DNA of 64,000 nt from Verrucomicrobiota bacterium (lineage in GTDB: Bacteria > Verrucomicrobiota > Verrucomicrobiia > Verrucomicrobiales > Verrucomicrobiaceae). Below the pieces are notes generated by a model that worked only from the letters and a program-made list of their open reading frames with translations, did not search any database and was not told the DNA's origin. Each line of letters begins with the position of its first letter. Within the stretch, counting starts at the first letter, position 1. The DNA lies in the NCBI GenBank assembly GCA_017301975.1, contig JAFLEI010000038.1, positions 1 to 64,000 on the forward strand, in the 5' to 3' direction. Positions 1-8,446 of the stretch are shown here, piece by piece. The translations under genes and the position numbers were made by a program.

Positions 1-866
1 CAAACTCTCCAAAAATTTTGAGCCGTCTCTTTTCAAGACGAACTCGATTGACTGCATCTGTTTAAACCACAGATGCCTGCGCATTTTCATGCACAGCGCA
101 CAATTTAGTTTTCTGTTTTCTAACAGTCTTCACTCGGCTTTTGCCTCGCTAAAACTGCTTCTGTGTTTTCTAAAAGATCGTTTCTGATTCAATTGGAAAT
201 GAGCGACTTGAGTCTCTTATTTCCTTTTTTCTCAGCCCGCGTTTTTCGCTGCGGGTTGGGATCATAGAACACCTTCAGAACCGTGCAACTACATTGTGCT
301 GTTTTTTGCAAAAAAGTTTCGTCCGATGCATCCATTTGCGCTTTTGAGGCCGATACGCGCCCCATTCAGCGCCTTCGAACTCGTGTTCTGCGTTGTCTGC
401 AAAATCGACCTTCGAAAAACGACGATTTGTCTACGTAAACACGCTGTTTTTCCACCCTGCTAACGCATCCCTTTTGAGGCCTGCCGGTCAGCGTTTGAAG
501 GCGTTGAATCAAAAACTTCATCCTGCTGCGCGTGCATCACGCATTTTCTTCTCTCCGCTCGATTTCCACTCATGACTGAGCTCGATGTCGGCAGGTATTC
601 CACTCTGCCAATGAGCCATCAAAAGCGTGCTCCCATATCATGCCTCTTGTCGGACTCAAAATCACCGCTGGTACCGCCCTAGATGGACACCGTCCTCATA
701 AGTGAGACGCGGCGGCTCACTGCGCCCCCCCGCCACTCTTCTCTCTTTAGCGATGATCGCAGTGTGCCTCTTTAGAGCCTGACGTGCCTTGTCCGTCTAT
801 GAGGGGACAAAAAAGTGGTGTCATTCGTGCTACTCTTGCTATTTCGTTGGTCGCTACCCCATTCCA
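1..866. other. Non-coding stretch before aconitase, no gene seen
   Basis: I find no convincing gene in the first 866 bases. The region is less GC-rich than the rest of the window and has several T-runs. There is a short perfect dyad, TTTTTTGCAAAAAA, at 302-315, and an imperfect GC hairpin at about 233-258 (arms near CCCGC and GCGGG). Neither is followed by a T-tract that would make a clear terminator. A 60-codon open frame at 393-575 has no recognisable features. Promoter elements for the aconitase gene are probably here but I cannot place them. Confidence 0.5.
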
Positions 867-3638
867 ATGAACACTCCACTCACCTTCACCACTGGCTCCG
901 GCGCTCCCGGCAAATTTTACTCTCTTCCCGCTCTTGAAAGTGCTGGTGTAGGCAATGTCTCCCGTCTGCCAGTGTCCATCCGCATCGTGCTGGAGTCCCT
1001 GCTGCGCAATCTGGATGGGAAGAAGGTCACCGAGGCCGACGTCAAAAACCTCGCGAACTGGAACGCGAAGAACCCGGGTGAATATGAGATCCCCTTCACC
1101 GTCGCCCGCATCGTGCTGCAGGACTTCACCGGTGTTCCCCTTCTCGTCGATCTGGCCGCCATGCGCTCCAAGGTGAAAGAACTCGGCAAGAACCCGAAGA
1201 TGGTTGAGCCCCTCGTGCCCGTCGATCTCGTCGTCGATCACAGCGTGCAGGTGGACTTCGCCGGTACGCAGAACGCGCTGAATCAAAACCTCGCGCTGGA
1301 GTTTGAGCGCAATAAGGAGCGCTATCAGTTCCTCAAATGGGGTGAGCAGGCCTTCGACACCTTTAAGGTGGTGCCTCCTGGCATCGGCATCGTGCATCAG
1401 GTGAACTTGGAATACCTCGCCAAGGGCGTGCTCGAAAAAGACGGCGTGTATTATCCCGATTCTCTCGTCGGCACTGATTCGCACACGACCATGATCAACG
1501 GCCTCGGCGTCGTGGGCTGGGGTGTGGGCGGCATTGAAGCTGAAGCCGGCATGCTCGGCCAGCCGGTGACCTTCCTTGTCCCGGAAGTCGTGGGTGTTTA
1601 CCTCAAAGGCGCTCTCAAAGAAGGCGTCACCGCCACGGACCTTGTGCTCGAAGTGACCCAGAAGCTGCGCAAGCTCGGTGTCGTCGGCAAATTCGTCGAG
1701 TTCTACGGCCCCGGCGCCGTCAGCCTGCCCGTCACCGACCGTGCGACCATCGCCAACATGGCTCCTGAATATGGCGCCACGATGGGCTTCTTCGGCGTGG
1801 ATGAAGAAACCATCGCCTACCTGCGCGGCACCGGCCGCAGCGAAGAGCTCTGCACCACGGTCACCAATTACTACAAGGCGCAGGGCATGTGGGGCATCCC
1901 CACGGAGAAAGGCAGCATCGAATTCACCACCGAGATGGAGATGGACCTCAGCACCGTGGTCCCCTGCGTTTCCGGCCCGAAACGCCCGCAGGACCGCATC
2001 GAAGTGCCTGCTTTGAAGTCCAAGTTCAACGAGCTCCTGGCTGCGGATGTGAAAGCCGGCGGCTTTGGCAAACCTTCGACCTCTCAGGTCGTCGAGCACC
2101 TCGGCGCGTCCAAGGCGGACGGCATCGATGTCACCGGCGCAGCAGCCGGTGTGGATGTCGTTTCCGACAAGACCTCCTATGAAGTCACCGTCGATTCCAA
2201 AGGCGGCATCAAAGACAGCATCACCGACGGCAGCGTACTCATCGCCGCCATCACGAGCTGCACGAACACCAGCAATCCGAGCGTCATGCTCGCCGCTGGT
2301 CTCCTGGCGAAGAAGGCAAACGCCAAGGGTCTCATCGTGAAGCCTGCGGTCAAAACCAGCCTCGGGCCAGGATCCCGTGTGGTGACCGATTACCTCACGA
2401 AAACCGGCCTTCAGGTCGAGCTCGACAAGCTCGGCTTCCAGACCGTCGGCTACGGCTGCACCACCTGCATTGGCAACTCCGGCCCGCTTGACGCTGGCAT
2501 CGAAGACGTCGTCAAAGGCCAGGATGTGGTGGCTGCCAGCGTGCTTTCCGGCAATCGCAACTTCGAAGCCCGCGTGCATCAGAGCATCAAGGCCAACTTC
2601 CTCATGAGCCCCCCGCTTGTGGTCGCCTACGCGATCGCCGGCACGGTCGATATCGATCTGAGCAAGGACGAGCTCGTCGCAGGCAGCGGTGTCTATCTCA
2701 AGGACATCTGGCCCACGCTCAGCGAAGTGCGCGACGCCATGGCCTCCGCGCTTTCCCCCGACGTCTTCCGCAAGCTCTACACCGATTTCGCTTCGCAGAA
2801 TCCGAAGTGGAACGAGATCCAGGGCGGCATCGGCGAAGTGTTCGAGTGGGATGGCAAGTCCACCTACATCCAGCATCCGCCGTTCTTCGCTGATTTCAGC
2901 ATGACCCCCGGCGACATCACCGAGATCAAAGGCGCACGCCCCCTCGGCATCTTCGGCGACTCTGTCACCACCGACCACATCAGCCCTGCGGGTGCGATCA
3001 AGAAGGCAAGCCCTGCCGGTCGCTTCCTTCTCGAACACGGTGTCACTCAGGCCGATTTCAACAGCTTCGGCAGCCGCCGTGGCAATGACCTCGTCATGAC
3101 CCGTGGCACCTTCGCCAACGTTCGCATCAAGAACCTCATGCTGGGTGGCAAGGAAGGTGGCGACACCCTCCTGCAACCTGCGGGCACCGAAATGAGCATC
3201 TACGACGCTGCTGAGGCCTACAAGGCCGCTGGCACGCCAAGCATCATCCTCGGCGGTGAAGACTACGGCATGGGCTCCAGCCGCGACTGGGCCGCCAAAG
3301 GCACCCGTCTGCTCGGCGTCAAAGCCGTCATCACCAAGTCCTTTGAGCGCATCCACCGCAGCAACCTCGTCGGCATGGGAGTGCTGCCCTGCAACTTCAA
3401 GGACAAGGCCGACTACGACAAGGTCAAGGACCTCAGCGATGCCACCTTCGACCTCCTGGGCCTCAGCAACGACTTCAAGCCCATGAGCGAAGCCACCCTC
3501 CGCGTCCACAAGGCCGACGGCAGCAGCTTCGACGTCCCTGTGGTCGTCCGTATCGACACCCCAGTCGAAATCGACTACTACCGCGCCGGCGGCATCCTGC
3601 CGTATGTGCTCGCGCAGATCCTGCGGGCGAACGCGTAA
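867..3638 (+). CDS. acnA: Aconitate hydratase AcnA (aconitase A)
   Basis: Cytosolic [4Fe-4S] enzyme that interconverts citrate and isocitrate via cis-aconitate in the TCA cycle. The 923-residue product has the normal length for the AcnA/IRP1-type family. The cluster ligands are visible as Cys465 (in SCTNTSNPS) and Cys531/Cys534 (in GYGCTTCIGNSGP). The substrate-binding TDSHTTMINGLGVVGWGVGG block is in the N-terminal part. The swivel domain carries GDSVTTDHISPAG and GSSRDWAAKGT. I chose ATG 867 because family members begin close to this point. An upstream in-frame TTG at 789 would add a Cys-rich 26-residue leader unlike the family. The gene stands alone and ends at a strong hairpin terminator. 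Confidence 0.97.
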   Translation: MNTPLTFTTGSGAPGKFYSLPALESAGVGNVSRLPVSIRIVLESLLRNLDGKKVTEADVKNLANWNAKNPGEYEIPFTVARIVLQDFTGVPLLVDLAAMRSKVKELGKNPKMVEPLVPVDLVVDHSVQVDFAGTQNALNQNLALEFERNKERYQFLKWGEQAFDTFKVVPPGIGIVHQVNLEYLAKGVLEKDGVYYPDSLVGTDSHTTMINGLGVVGWGVGGIEAEAGMLGQPVTFLVPEVVGVYLKGALKEGVTATDLVLEVTQKLRKLGVVGKFVEFYGPGAVSLPVTDRATIANMAPEYGATMGFFGVDEETIAYLRGTGRSEELCTTVTNYYKAQGMWGIPTEKGSIEFTTEMEMDLSTVVPCVSGPKRPQDRIEVPALKSKFNELLAADVKAGGFGKPSTSQVVEHLGASKADGIDVTGAAAGVDVVSDKTSYEVTVDSKGGIKDSITDGSVLIAAITSCTNTSNPSVMLAAGLLAKKANAKGLIVKPAVKTSLGPGSRVVTDYLTKTGLQVELDKLGFQTVGYGCTTCIGNSGPLDAGIEDVVKGQDVVAASVLSGNRNFEARVHQSIKANFLMSPPLVVAYAIAGTVDIDLSKDELVAGSGVYLKDIWPTLSEVRDAMASALSPDVFRKLYTDFASQNPKWNEIQGGIGEVFEWDGKSTYIQHPPFFADFSMTPGDITEIKGARPLGIFGDSVTTDHISPAGAIKKASPAGRFLLEHGVTQADFNSFGSRRGNDLVMTRGTFANVRIKNLMLGGKEGGDTLLQPAGTEMSIYDAAEAYKAAGTPSIILGGEDYGMGSSRDWAAKGTRLLGVKAVITKSFERIHRSNLVGMGVLPCNFKDKADYDKVKDLSDATFDLLGLSNDFKPMSEATLRVHKADGSSFDVPVVVRIDTPVEIDYYRAGGILPYVLAQILRANA

Positions 3639-3678
3639 GCCATAGAGCGAACTTCCAAGTTCGTTCCCCCCCCTCCAC

Positions 3679-3715
3679 GCCCCAAGCGACCGCCGGTCCT
3701 TGGGGCGTTCTTTTT
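3679..3715 (+). terminator. Rho-independent terminator after acnA
   Basis: A perfect 9-bp stem (CGCCCCAAG at 3679-3687 pairing with CTTGGGGCG at 3700-3708) is followed by TTCTTTTT. It lies 40 bases after the acnA stop codon. Confidence 0.9.
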
Positions 3716-3779
3716 GCCGACAGCTTTACCGCGGACCTGAATCAGCTCGCAAGAATGCGTGAGCGTGGTAGGATCAGAA

Positions 3780-4118
3780 ATGAAGTGGCTTGGAAGATCG
3801 AATACCGATGCAAGCAAACTCTATCTCAAGACAAGCAAGCCAGCACCCAGTCCGCGCTCCGTGCGTTGGTGGATCCGAATCTTGGCTGTACCAGCGCTGG
3901 TTCTCTTCCTGTTGATGTTCACAAGCGAAGTCATGAGCCTGATCAAACACTGGCCGTTTAAAGTTGGGGAGTCCGTGGATTGGCAGGCTTTCTTTGAGCA
4001 CGCATGGCACATTATATTTTCGGGCGGGATGGCGCTCGTGTTTGGTTTCAGTGTTTTCCGAGGGAAAGTGCCTCAATGGCTGTACGACTGGATACCTCAG
4101 GCCTGGACTTGGCGGTAA
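3780..4118 (+). CDS. Small membrane protein, function unknown
   Basis: A 112-residue protein with a basic N-terminus, a clear hydrophobic helix at about residues 30-50 (ILAVPALVLFLLMF) and a second weaker one at about 80-97 (HIIFSGGMALVFGFSVF). I do not recognise a family. A GTG seven codons upstream (3759) is an alternative start. ATG 3780 is preferred because AGGA lies a few bases before it. It follows the acnA terminator and precedes another single-pass membrane protein by 47 bases, so the two may be cotranscribed. Confidence 0.55.
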   Translation: MKWLGRSNTDASKLYLKTSKPAPSPRSVRWWIRILAVPALVLFLLMFTSEVMSLIKHWPFKVGESVDWQAFFEHAWHIIFSGGMALVFGFSVFRGKVPQWLYDWIPQAWTWR

Positions 4119-4165
4119 AGTTGACGGTTTGAAAGAGCGACCCAAGCTCTCAGTTTGTTTGAACC

Positions 4166-4627
4166 ATGAACGCATCCACCGTCTTCCCCATGATTCCCGC
4201 CGCGAGTAAATCGCTGTGGTTCTTTGCCATCATCAGCCTCATCCTCGTCGGTGTCCTGTTGCTGATGATCTGGCTGGCGTGGTCCATGCAGCATGTGCGT
4301 TTCACGGTCTCCAATGATGGCCTGCGACTGCAAGGCGATCTCTTTGGTCGAACGGTCCCGCTCAAATCGCTCAAACTCGACGAGGCGGTCGTCACCAACT
4401 TGAGCACCGACAAGGAGCATCAGCCAAAATGGCGCACGATGGGAACAGCGCTGCCAGGCTACGCCGCCGGGTGGTTCAAACTCCGCAATGGGGAGAAGGC
4501 GCTGCTCTATGTCACGGACAAGACACGCGTGGCACGCATTCCGACCACGGAAGGCTACAGTCTCATGCTCAGTGTGAGCGAGCCCGCAGCGCTTATTGAC
4601 GCCTTAAAGCAGCAAAGCGCGCCCTAG
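4166..4627 (+). CDS. Bacterial PH-domain membrane protein
   Basis: A 153-residue protein with one N-terminal transmembrane helix (about residues 17-40, LWFFAIISLILVGVLLLMIW) followed by a soluble domain. The soluble part (HVRFTVSNDGLRL...LYVTDKTRVARIPT...PAALIDAL) resembles the bacterial pleckstrin-homology fold (bPH_5-like): strands, then a final helix starting at the 'PAALIDAL' segment. These proteins are usually membrane-tethered with unknown ligands. It is convergent with the downstream LysR gene, which ends 9 bases away. Confidence 0.7.
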   Translation: MNASTVFPMIPAASKSLWFFAIISLILVGVLLLMIWLAWSMQHVRFTVSNDGLRLQGDLFGRTVPLKSLKLDEAVVTNLSTDKEHQPKWRTMGTALPGYAAGWFKLRNGEKALLYVTDKTRVARIPTTEGYSLMLSVSEPAALIDALKQQSAP

Positions 4628-4636
4628 AGGCTCCAT

Positions 4637-5557
4637 TCACCGCCCGGCCACCTGAGTCTCCACCTTTTTGGCCTCCTCTTCCACGATGCCCAGAAACGTA
4701 TCCCGCAGGCCCGACGGGAAATTCTCATCGTAAACGGCGCAGAGGTTGTAATGCAGCCCCTTGTCGCTCACCAGCAGCGCCGCGCAGCCGGGGGTGCCGG
4801 TGCGTTCGGCGATCTTGGGAATCAAGGCGACGCCTTCACCGGCCGCGATCATGCTGACCAGGTTCTCCGCATTTGAGGCCGCACTGCCAAATTGGGGCAT
4901 GAAGCCGATGCTGCGGCAGATCTCCCGCGTCCAGACCCGCTGCGCATCGCTGCCATACATCAGGATGTGCAGGAAAGTCTCATCCTCCAGATCGCGCAGC
5001 CGCACCGTCCCTCTCTTCGCCAGAGGGTGATGTTCTGAGACCAGCACAATCAGCGGACTGCGGACAATGTTCCGCACGGCCAGCCGTTTGCCCGCCGGGA
5101 GCTTCGCAAAGATCTCCGGCACAAACCCGATGTGCATGCGTCCGGCAAAGATTTGCGTAAGCTGGTCTGAAGGCCCCGTCTCCGTCACACTGATCCGCGC
5201 CTTCGGCAGGGCGGCATGCAGCCGGGTGAGGCAGGCTGGCAAGAAACTGATCGTTAGCGGGCCCATGGAGCCGACACGGAGTTCGCCTGTGGTGCCTGCA
5301 GCAGCCTCTTTCGCACGCGCCACCGCCTTTTCCGCCCGTGCGAGGACGGCGCGCGCCTCCTTCAGGAACACCGCGCCTGCATCCGTCAGCGCCACGCGAT
5401 TTCGGTTTCGCTCCAGCAGCTCAAGCCCCAGCTCCTCCTCCAGATCGCGGATCTGCGTGCTCAGCGAAGGCTGCGCCAGCCGCAACCGCGTAGCCGCACG
5501 GCTGAAGCTCAGGGCTTCCGCAACGGCCACGAAGTAGCGCAAATGACGCAATTCCAT
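4637..5557 (-). CDS. LysR-family transcriptional regulator
   Basis: A 306-residue LysR-type regulator. The N-terminal winged helix-turn-helix is textbook (MELRHLRYFVAVAEALSFSRAA, then LRLAQPSLSTQIRDLEEELG), followed by a linker helix and a two-lobed effector-binding domain from about residue 90. It is divergent from the efflux pair at 5662-8426. A 19-bp perfect dyad sits only 8 bases in front of its start codon, as expected for an autoregulated LysR gene that also controls its divergent neighbour. The effector cannot be read from the sequence; the context suggests a compound exported by the pump. Confidence 0.93.
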   Translation of the reverse strand: MELRHLRYFVAVAEALSFSRAATRLRLAQPSLSTQIRDLEEELGLELLERNRNRVALTDAGAVFLKEARAVLARAEKAVARAKEAAAGTTGELRVGSMGPLTISFLPACLTRLHAALPKARISVTETGPSDQLTQIFAGRMHIGFVPEIFAKLPAGKRLAVRNIVRSPLIVLVSEHHPLAKRGTVRLRDLEDETFLHILMYGSDAQRVWTREICRSIGFMPQFGSAASNAENLVSMIAAGEGVALIPKIAERTGTPGCAALLVSDKGLHYNLCAVYDENFPSGLRDTFLGIVEEEAKKVETQVAGR

Positions 5558-5565
5558 TCAACACC

Positions 5566-5584
5566 TTATAGCTTTTGGCTATAA
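5566..5584. promoter_or_regulatory. Putative LysR operator (19-bp dyad)
   Basis: TTATAGC-TTTTG-GCTATAA is a perfect inverted repeat with 7-bp arms and a 5-base centre. It contains the T-N11-A spacing of LysR boxes. It lies between the divergent lysR gene and the emrA-like gene. Binding here would cover the lysR start region and could control both directions. Confidence 0.75.
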
Positions 5585-5661
5585 CGCGCAAAGGAAACAA
5601 GTCATGTCCGGCACGGCTGTGACGAGGGATGATGGTGCCGAAACCAAACCACGAGAAAGCC

Positions 5662-6792
5662 ATGAGCACCCTCACATTGACCCCCAAGAGCCTCGCCCCG
5701 GAGATCGAATTCGATGATCCTCCCTCACGCACCAGACCCGCCTCGCCCAGCCGCGCACTGAGCCGCCGCACCAAGTTCCTCCTCCTCGGCATTCCCCTGC
5801 TGGCCGCAGCCACTTTTGCACTCAGCTCCTGGCTGACCTACGCCGCCAAGTTTGAGGAAACAGATGATGCTTTCATCGAGGCAGACGTGCATCCCGTCAG
5901 CAGCCGCATCAGCGGCGATGTGCTCGAAGTCCTGGTGGGGGACAACCAGATCGTCACCAAAGGCCAGCCTCTGGCGAAGCTCGACCCCCGCGACTACGAA
6001 ATGAAGCTCGCCTTTGCCAAAACGGCGCTGGAGCAGGCAGCCGCCCAAATCCCCCAGGCGGAAGCCGCGCTGGCACGGGCCCAGGCCGCAGGCCGCGAAA
6101 CCGCCGCCAAGGTGACCGTGGCCGCAGCGCAGCTTGAAAAGGCCCGGCTCGACTTTGACCGCGCCGAAAAGCTCTTTTCCAACGAAGGCCGCGCCATCTC
6201 ACGCCAGGACCTCGACAGCGCCAAAGCCGCTTTTGATTCCGCCACTGCCAGCCACATCGCCGCCATCGCCTCACGGGAGGCCTCAGCAGCAGGCGTGCGC
6301 GCCGCAGAAGCAGACCTCACAGCCGCTACCGCAGGCCGCGATCACGCTCAGGCGGTGGTCGCAGATGCCGAACTCCAGCTTTCCTACACCGTCCTCCGCG
6401 CGCCTGATGCCGGTCGCGTCGGCAAACGCACCCTCCAGACCGGCCAGCACGTGCAGCCGGGCCAGGCACTGCTTGCCATCGTGTCTCGGGACAACTGGGT
6501 CGTTGCAAACTTCAAGGAGAACCAGCTCTCCCAGATGCGTGCAGGCCAGCCTGTCGAGCTGAGCATCGACGCCATACACGGTCAGCGGTTTAGCGGCCGT
6601 GTGGACAGCTTCGCCCCCGGCACCGGGGCCAAATTCACCCTGCTTCCACCGGACAACGCCACCGGAAACTTCACCAAGATCGTCCAGCGCCTGCCGGTGA
6701 AAATCCTGCTCGATGAAACGGAGGCCAAAGCCTTCGCCAGCCAGATCTCTCCCGGCCTTTCCGTCGTCGCCACCGTGCGCGTGAAACCTTGA
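5662..6792 (+). CDS. HlyD/EmrA-type membrane fusion protein
   Basis: Periplasmic adaptor of a multidrug efflux pump. After a short cytoplasmic tail there is one transmembrane helix (LLLGIPLLAAATFALSSW). Next comes the biotinyl-lipoyl half-motif ETDDAFIEADVHPVSSRISG typical of EmrA, a long Ala/Glu-rich coiled-coil hairpin, then the second lipoyl half and the beta-barrel (RAPDAGRVGKRTLQTGQHVQPGQ, VVANFKENQL). ATG 5662 is preferred because GAGAAAG precedes it. In-frame ATGs at 5629 and 5632 are also possible (387 residues). It is 35 bases upstream of the EmrB-type transporter and divergent from a LysR regulator. Confidence 0.92.
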   Translation: MSTLTLTPKSLAPEIEFDDPPSRTRPASPSRALSRRTKFLLLGIPLLAAATFALSSWLTYAAKFEETDDAFIEADVHPVSSRISGDVLEVLVGDNQIVTKGQPLAKLDPRDYEMKLAFAKTALEQAAAQIPQAEAALARAQAAGRETAAKVTVAAAQLEKARLDFDRAEKLFSNEGRAISRQDLDSAKAAFDSATASHIAAIASREASAAGVRAAEADLTAATAGRDHAQAVVADAELQLSYTVLRAPDAGRVGKRTLQTGQHVQPGQALLAIVSRDNWVVANFKENQLSQMRAGQPVELSIDAIHGQRFSGRVDSFAPGTGAKFTLLPPDNATGNFTKIVQRLPVKILLDETEAKAFASQISPGLSVVATVRVKP

Positions 6793-6827
6793 GCCACCGT
6801 CTTGTCCCATCTTAACCGCGCACCGCC

Positions 6828-8426
6828 ATGACCAGCACCCTCACACTCTCCACTCCGCTGGAAAACACGGCTCCAGCCTCCCGCGAAAACTTGCGCAACT
6901 GGATCGCCGTACTTGGCGCGCTGCTCGGGGCCTTCATGGCGGTGCTCGACATCCAGATCTCCAATTCATCGCTGCAAAACATCACCGGGGGCATCGGTGC
7001 CACGCTGGATGAAGGCTCCTGGGTCTCCCTTTCCTACCTCGTGCCGGAAATCATCGTCATCCCCCTGTGCGGCTGGCTGGCACAGGTCTTCGGCATGCGG
7101 CGCTACCTCATCTGGAACAGCACCCTGTTTCTCATCTTTTCCATGGGCTGCGGCTTCGCCTGGGATCTGCCCAGCATGATCTTCTTCCGCGCCCTGCAGG
7201 GCTTCACGGGCGGCGCGCTCATCCCCATGGCCTCCACCCTGATCCTTCTCAAACTGCCTGCGAATAAACAAGCCATCGGTTTCGCGCTCTTCGGGCTCAG
7301 CGCCATGTTTGCACCGGCCATCGGTCCCACCATCGGCGGCTGGATCACCGAGAACTATTCCTGGCCCTGGATCTTTTACATCAACCTCGTCCCCGGCATC
7401 CTCCTCATCTCCGCCATCGCCTACGGGCTGGACGCCACCCCCATGCGTCTTCCCATGCTGAAAAAAGGCGACTGGACCGGCATTCTCTTCATGGCGCTCG
7501 GCCTCGGCTCACTCACCGTCTTTCTGGAGGAGGGAACGCGCAATGACTGGTTCGGCTCGGTTTACATCACCCGGCTGGCCGTCATCACCGCCATCGCACT
7601 GCCGGTTTTTGTGATGATCCAACTGATGCGCAAAAAAATCACCCCCATCGTCAATCTCCGCCTCTTTGCCCGCCGCAATTTCCTCCTCGGCAGCATGGTC
7701 AATCTCGTACTCGGCCTCTGCCTTTACGGCTTCATGTATCTGCTGCCCGTGTATCTGGTGCAGATTCAGGGCTACAACGCCATGCAGATCGGCAGCACGA
7801 TGATGTGGGTGGGCCTTCCGCAGCTCGTGGTCATGCCCTTCATGCCAGTTTTGATGAAGTGGATCGACAAGCGCGTCATCGTCGCCTTCGGCCTCGGCAT
7901 GTTCGGCCTCAGCGCCATGATGATGAGCGGCATGACCGCCGAAACTGCGCACGATCAGCTCGTGCTGCCGCAGATCATCCGCGCCGTCGGTCTCACCTGC
8001 ACCATCGTGCCGCTGTCACTCATCACCACCGGCGGCATCGAGGCGCAGAACGCCGCCAGCGCCTCCGGCCTCTTCAACATGCTGCGCAACCTCGGCGGCT
8101 CCATGGGCATTGCCCTGCTCTCCGCGCTCCTCACACAACGCGAGCATTTTCATTCCCACCATCTCGGCGAAGCCGTCAGCCTCTACAATCCCCTCACTCG
8201 TGATCGCCTCGCCGCGATCGCGCAAAACCTCATCTCCCAAGGGATTGATGCTGTCGGCGCACAGGACCGCGCCATCCAGCTGCTCGACGCCACTGTCCGC
8301 AAGCAGGCCTACATCATGGCCTACAACAACTGTTTTCAAGTCGCCGGCCTGCTGCTGTTCGCCATGATCCCTCTCATTTTCCTGTGCACAAAGACGGCGG
8401 GCTCATCCGCAGCAGGCACGCATTAG
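6828..8426 (+). CDS. DHA2-family MFS efflux transporter (EmrB/QacA type)
   Basis: A 532-residue proton-driven drug exporter with about 14 hydrophobic helices. Helix 1 carries the DHA2 signature region (FMAVLDIQISNSSLQNI), the helix 2-3 loop carries a GxxxQVFGMRR-like motif A, and motif C is seen in FGLSAMFAPAIGPTIGGW. It follows the EmrA-like adaptor by 35 bases, so the two form an EmrAB-type pair. An outer-membrane TolC-like partner is not in the window. Substrate unknown. It ends convergently with the exopolysaccharide operon. Confidence 0.93.
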   Translation: MTSTLTLSTPLENTAPASRENLRNWIAVLGALLGAFMAVLDIQISNSSLQNITGGIGATLDEGSWVSLSYLVPEIIVIPLCGWLAQVFGMRRYLIWNSTLFLIFSMGCGFAWDLPSMIFFRALQGFTGGALIPMASTLILLKLPANKQAIGFALFGLSAMFAPAIGPTIGGWITENYSWPWIFYINLVPGILLISAIAYGLDATPMRLPMLKKGDWTGILFMALGLGSLTVFLEEGTRNDWFGSVYITRLAVITAIALPVFVMIQLMRKKITPIVNLRLFARRNFLLGSMVNLVLGLCLYGFMYLLPVYLVQIQGYNAMQIGSTMMWVGLPQLVVMPFMPVLMKWIDKRVIVAFGLGMFGLSAMMMSGMTAETAHDQLVLPQIIRAVGLTCTIVPLSLITTGGIEAQNAASASGLFNMLRNLGGSMGIALLSALLTQREHFHSHHLGEAVSLYNPLTRDRLAAIAQNLISQGIDAVGAQDRAIQLLDATVRKQAYIMAYNNCFQVAGLLLFAMIPLIFLCTKTAGSSAAGTH

Positions 8427-8446
8427 GTTTGGCGGATGCCTGGCCT

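Noticed and set aside
393..575. 60-codon frame before aconitase
   Set aside because: No ribosome-binding site, no recognisable domain, and an unusual composition in an AT-richer non-coding stretch.
789..866. TTG start giving aconitase a 26-residue Cys-rich leader
   Set aside because: No ribosome-binding site, unlike any family N-terminus, and ATG 867 gives the normal start.
747..3509. 920-codon minus-strand frame antisense to aconitase
   Set aside because: It is a high-GC shadow of acnA: low-complexity Asp/Glu/Ala/Gly/His composition, no domain, and full overlap with a certain gene.
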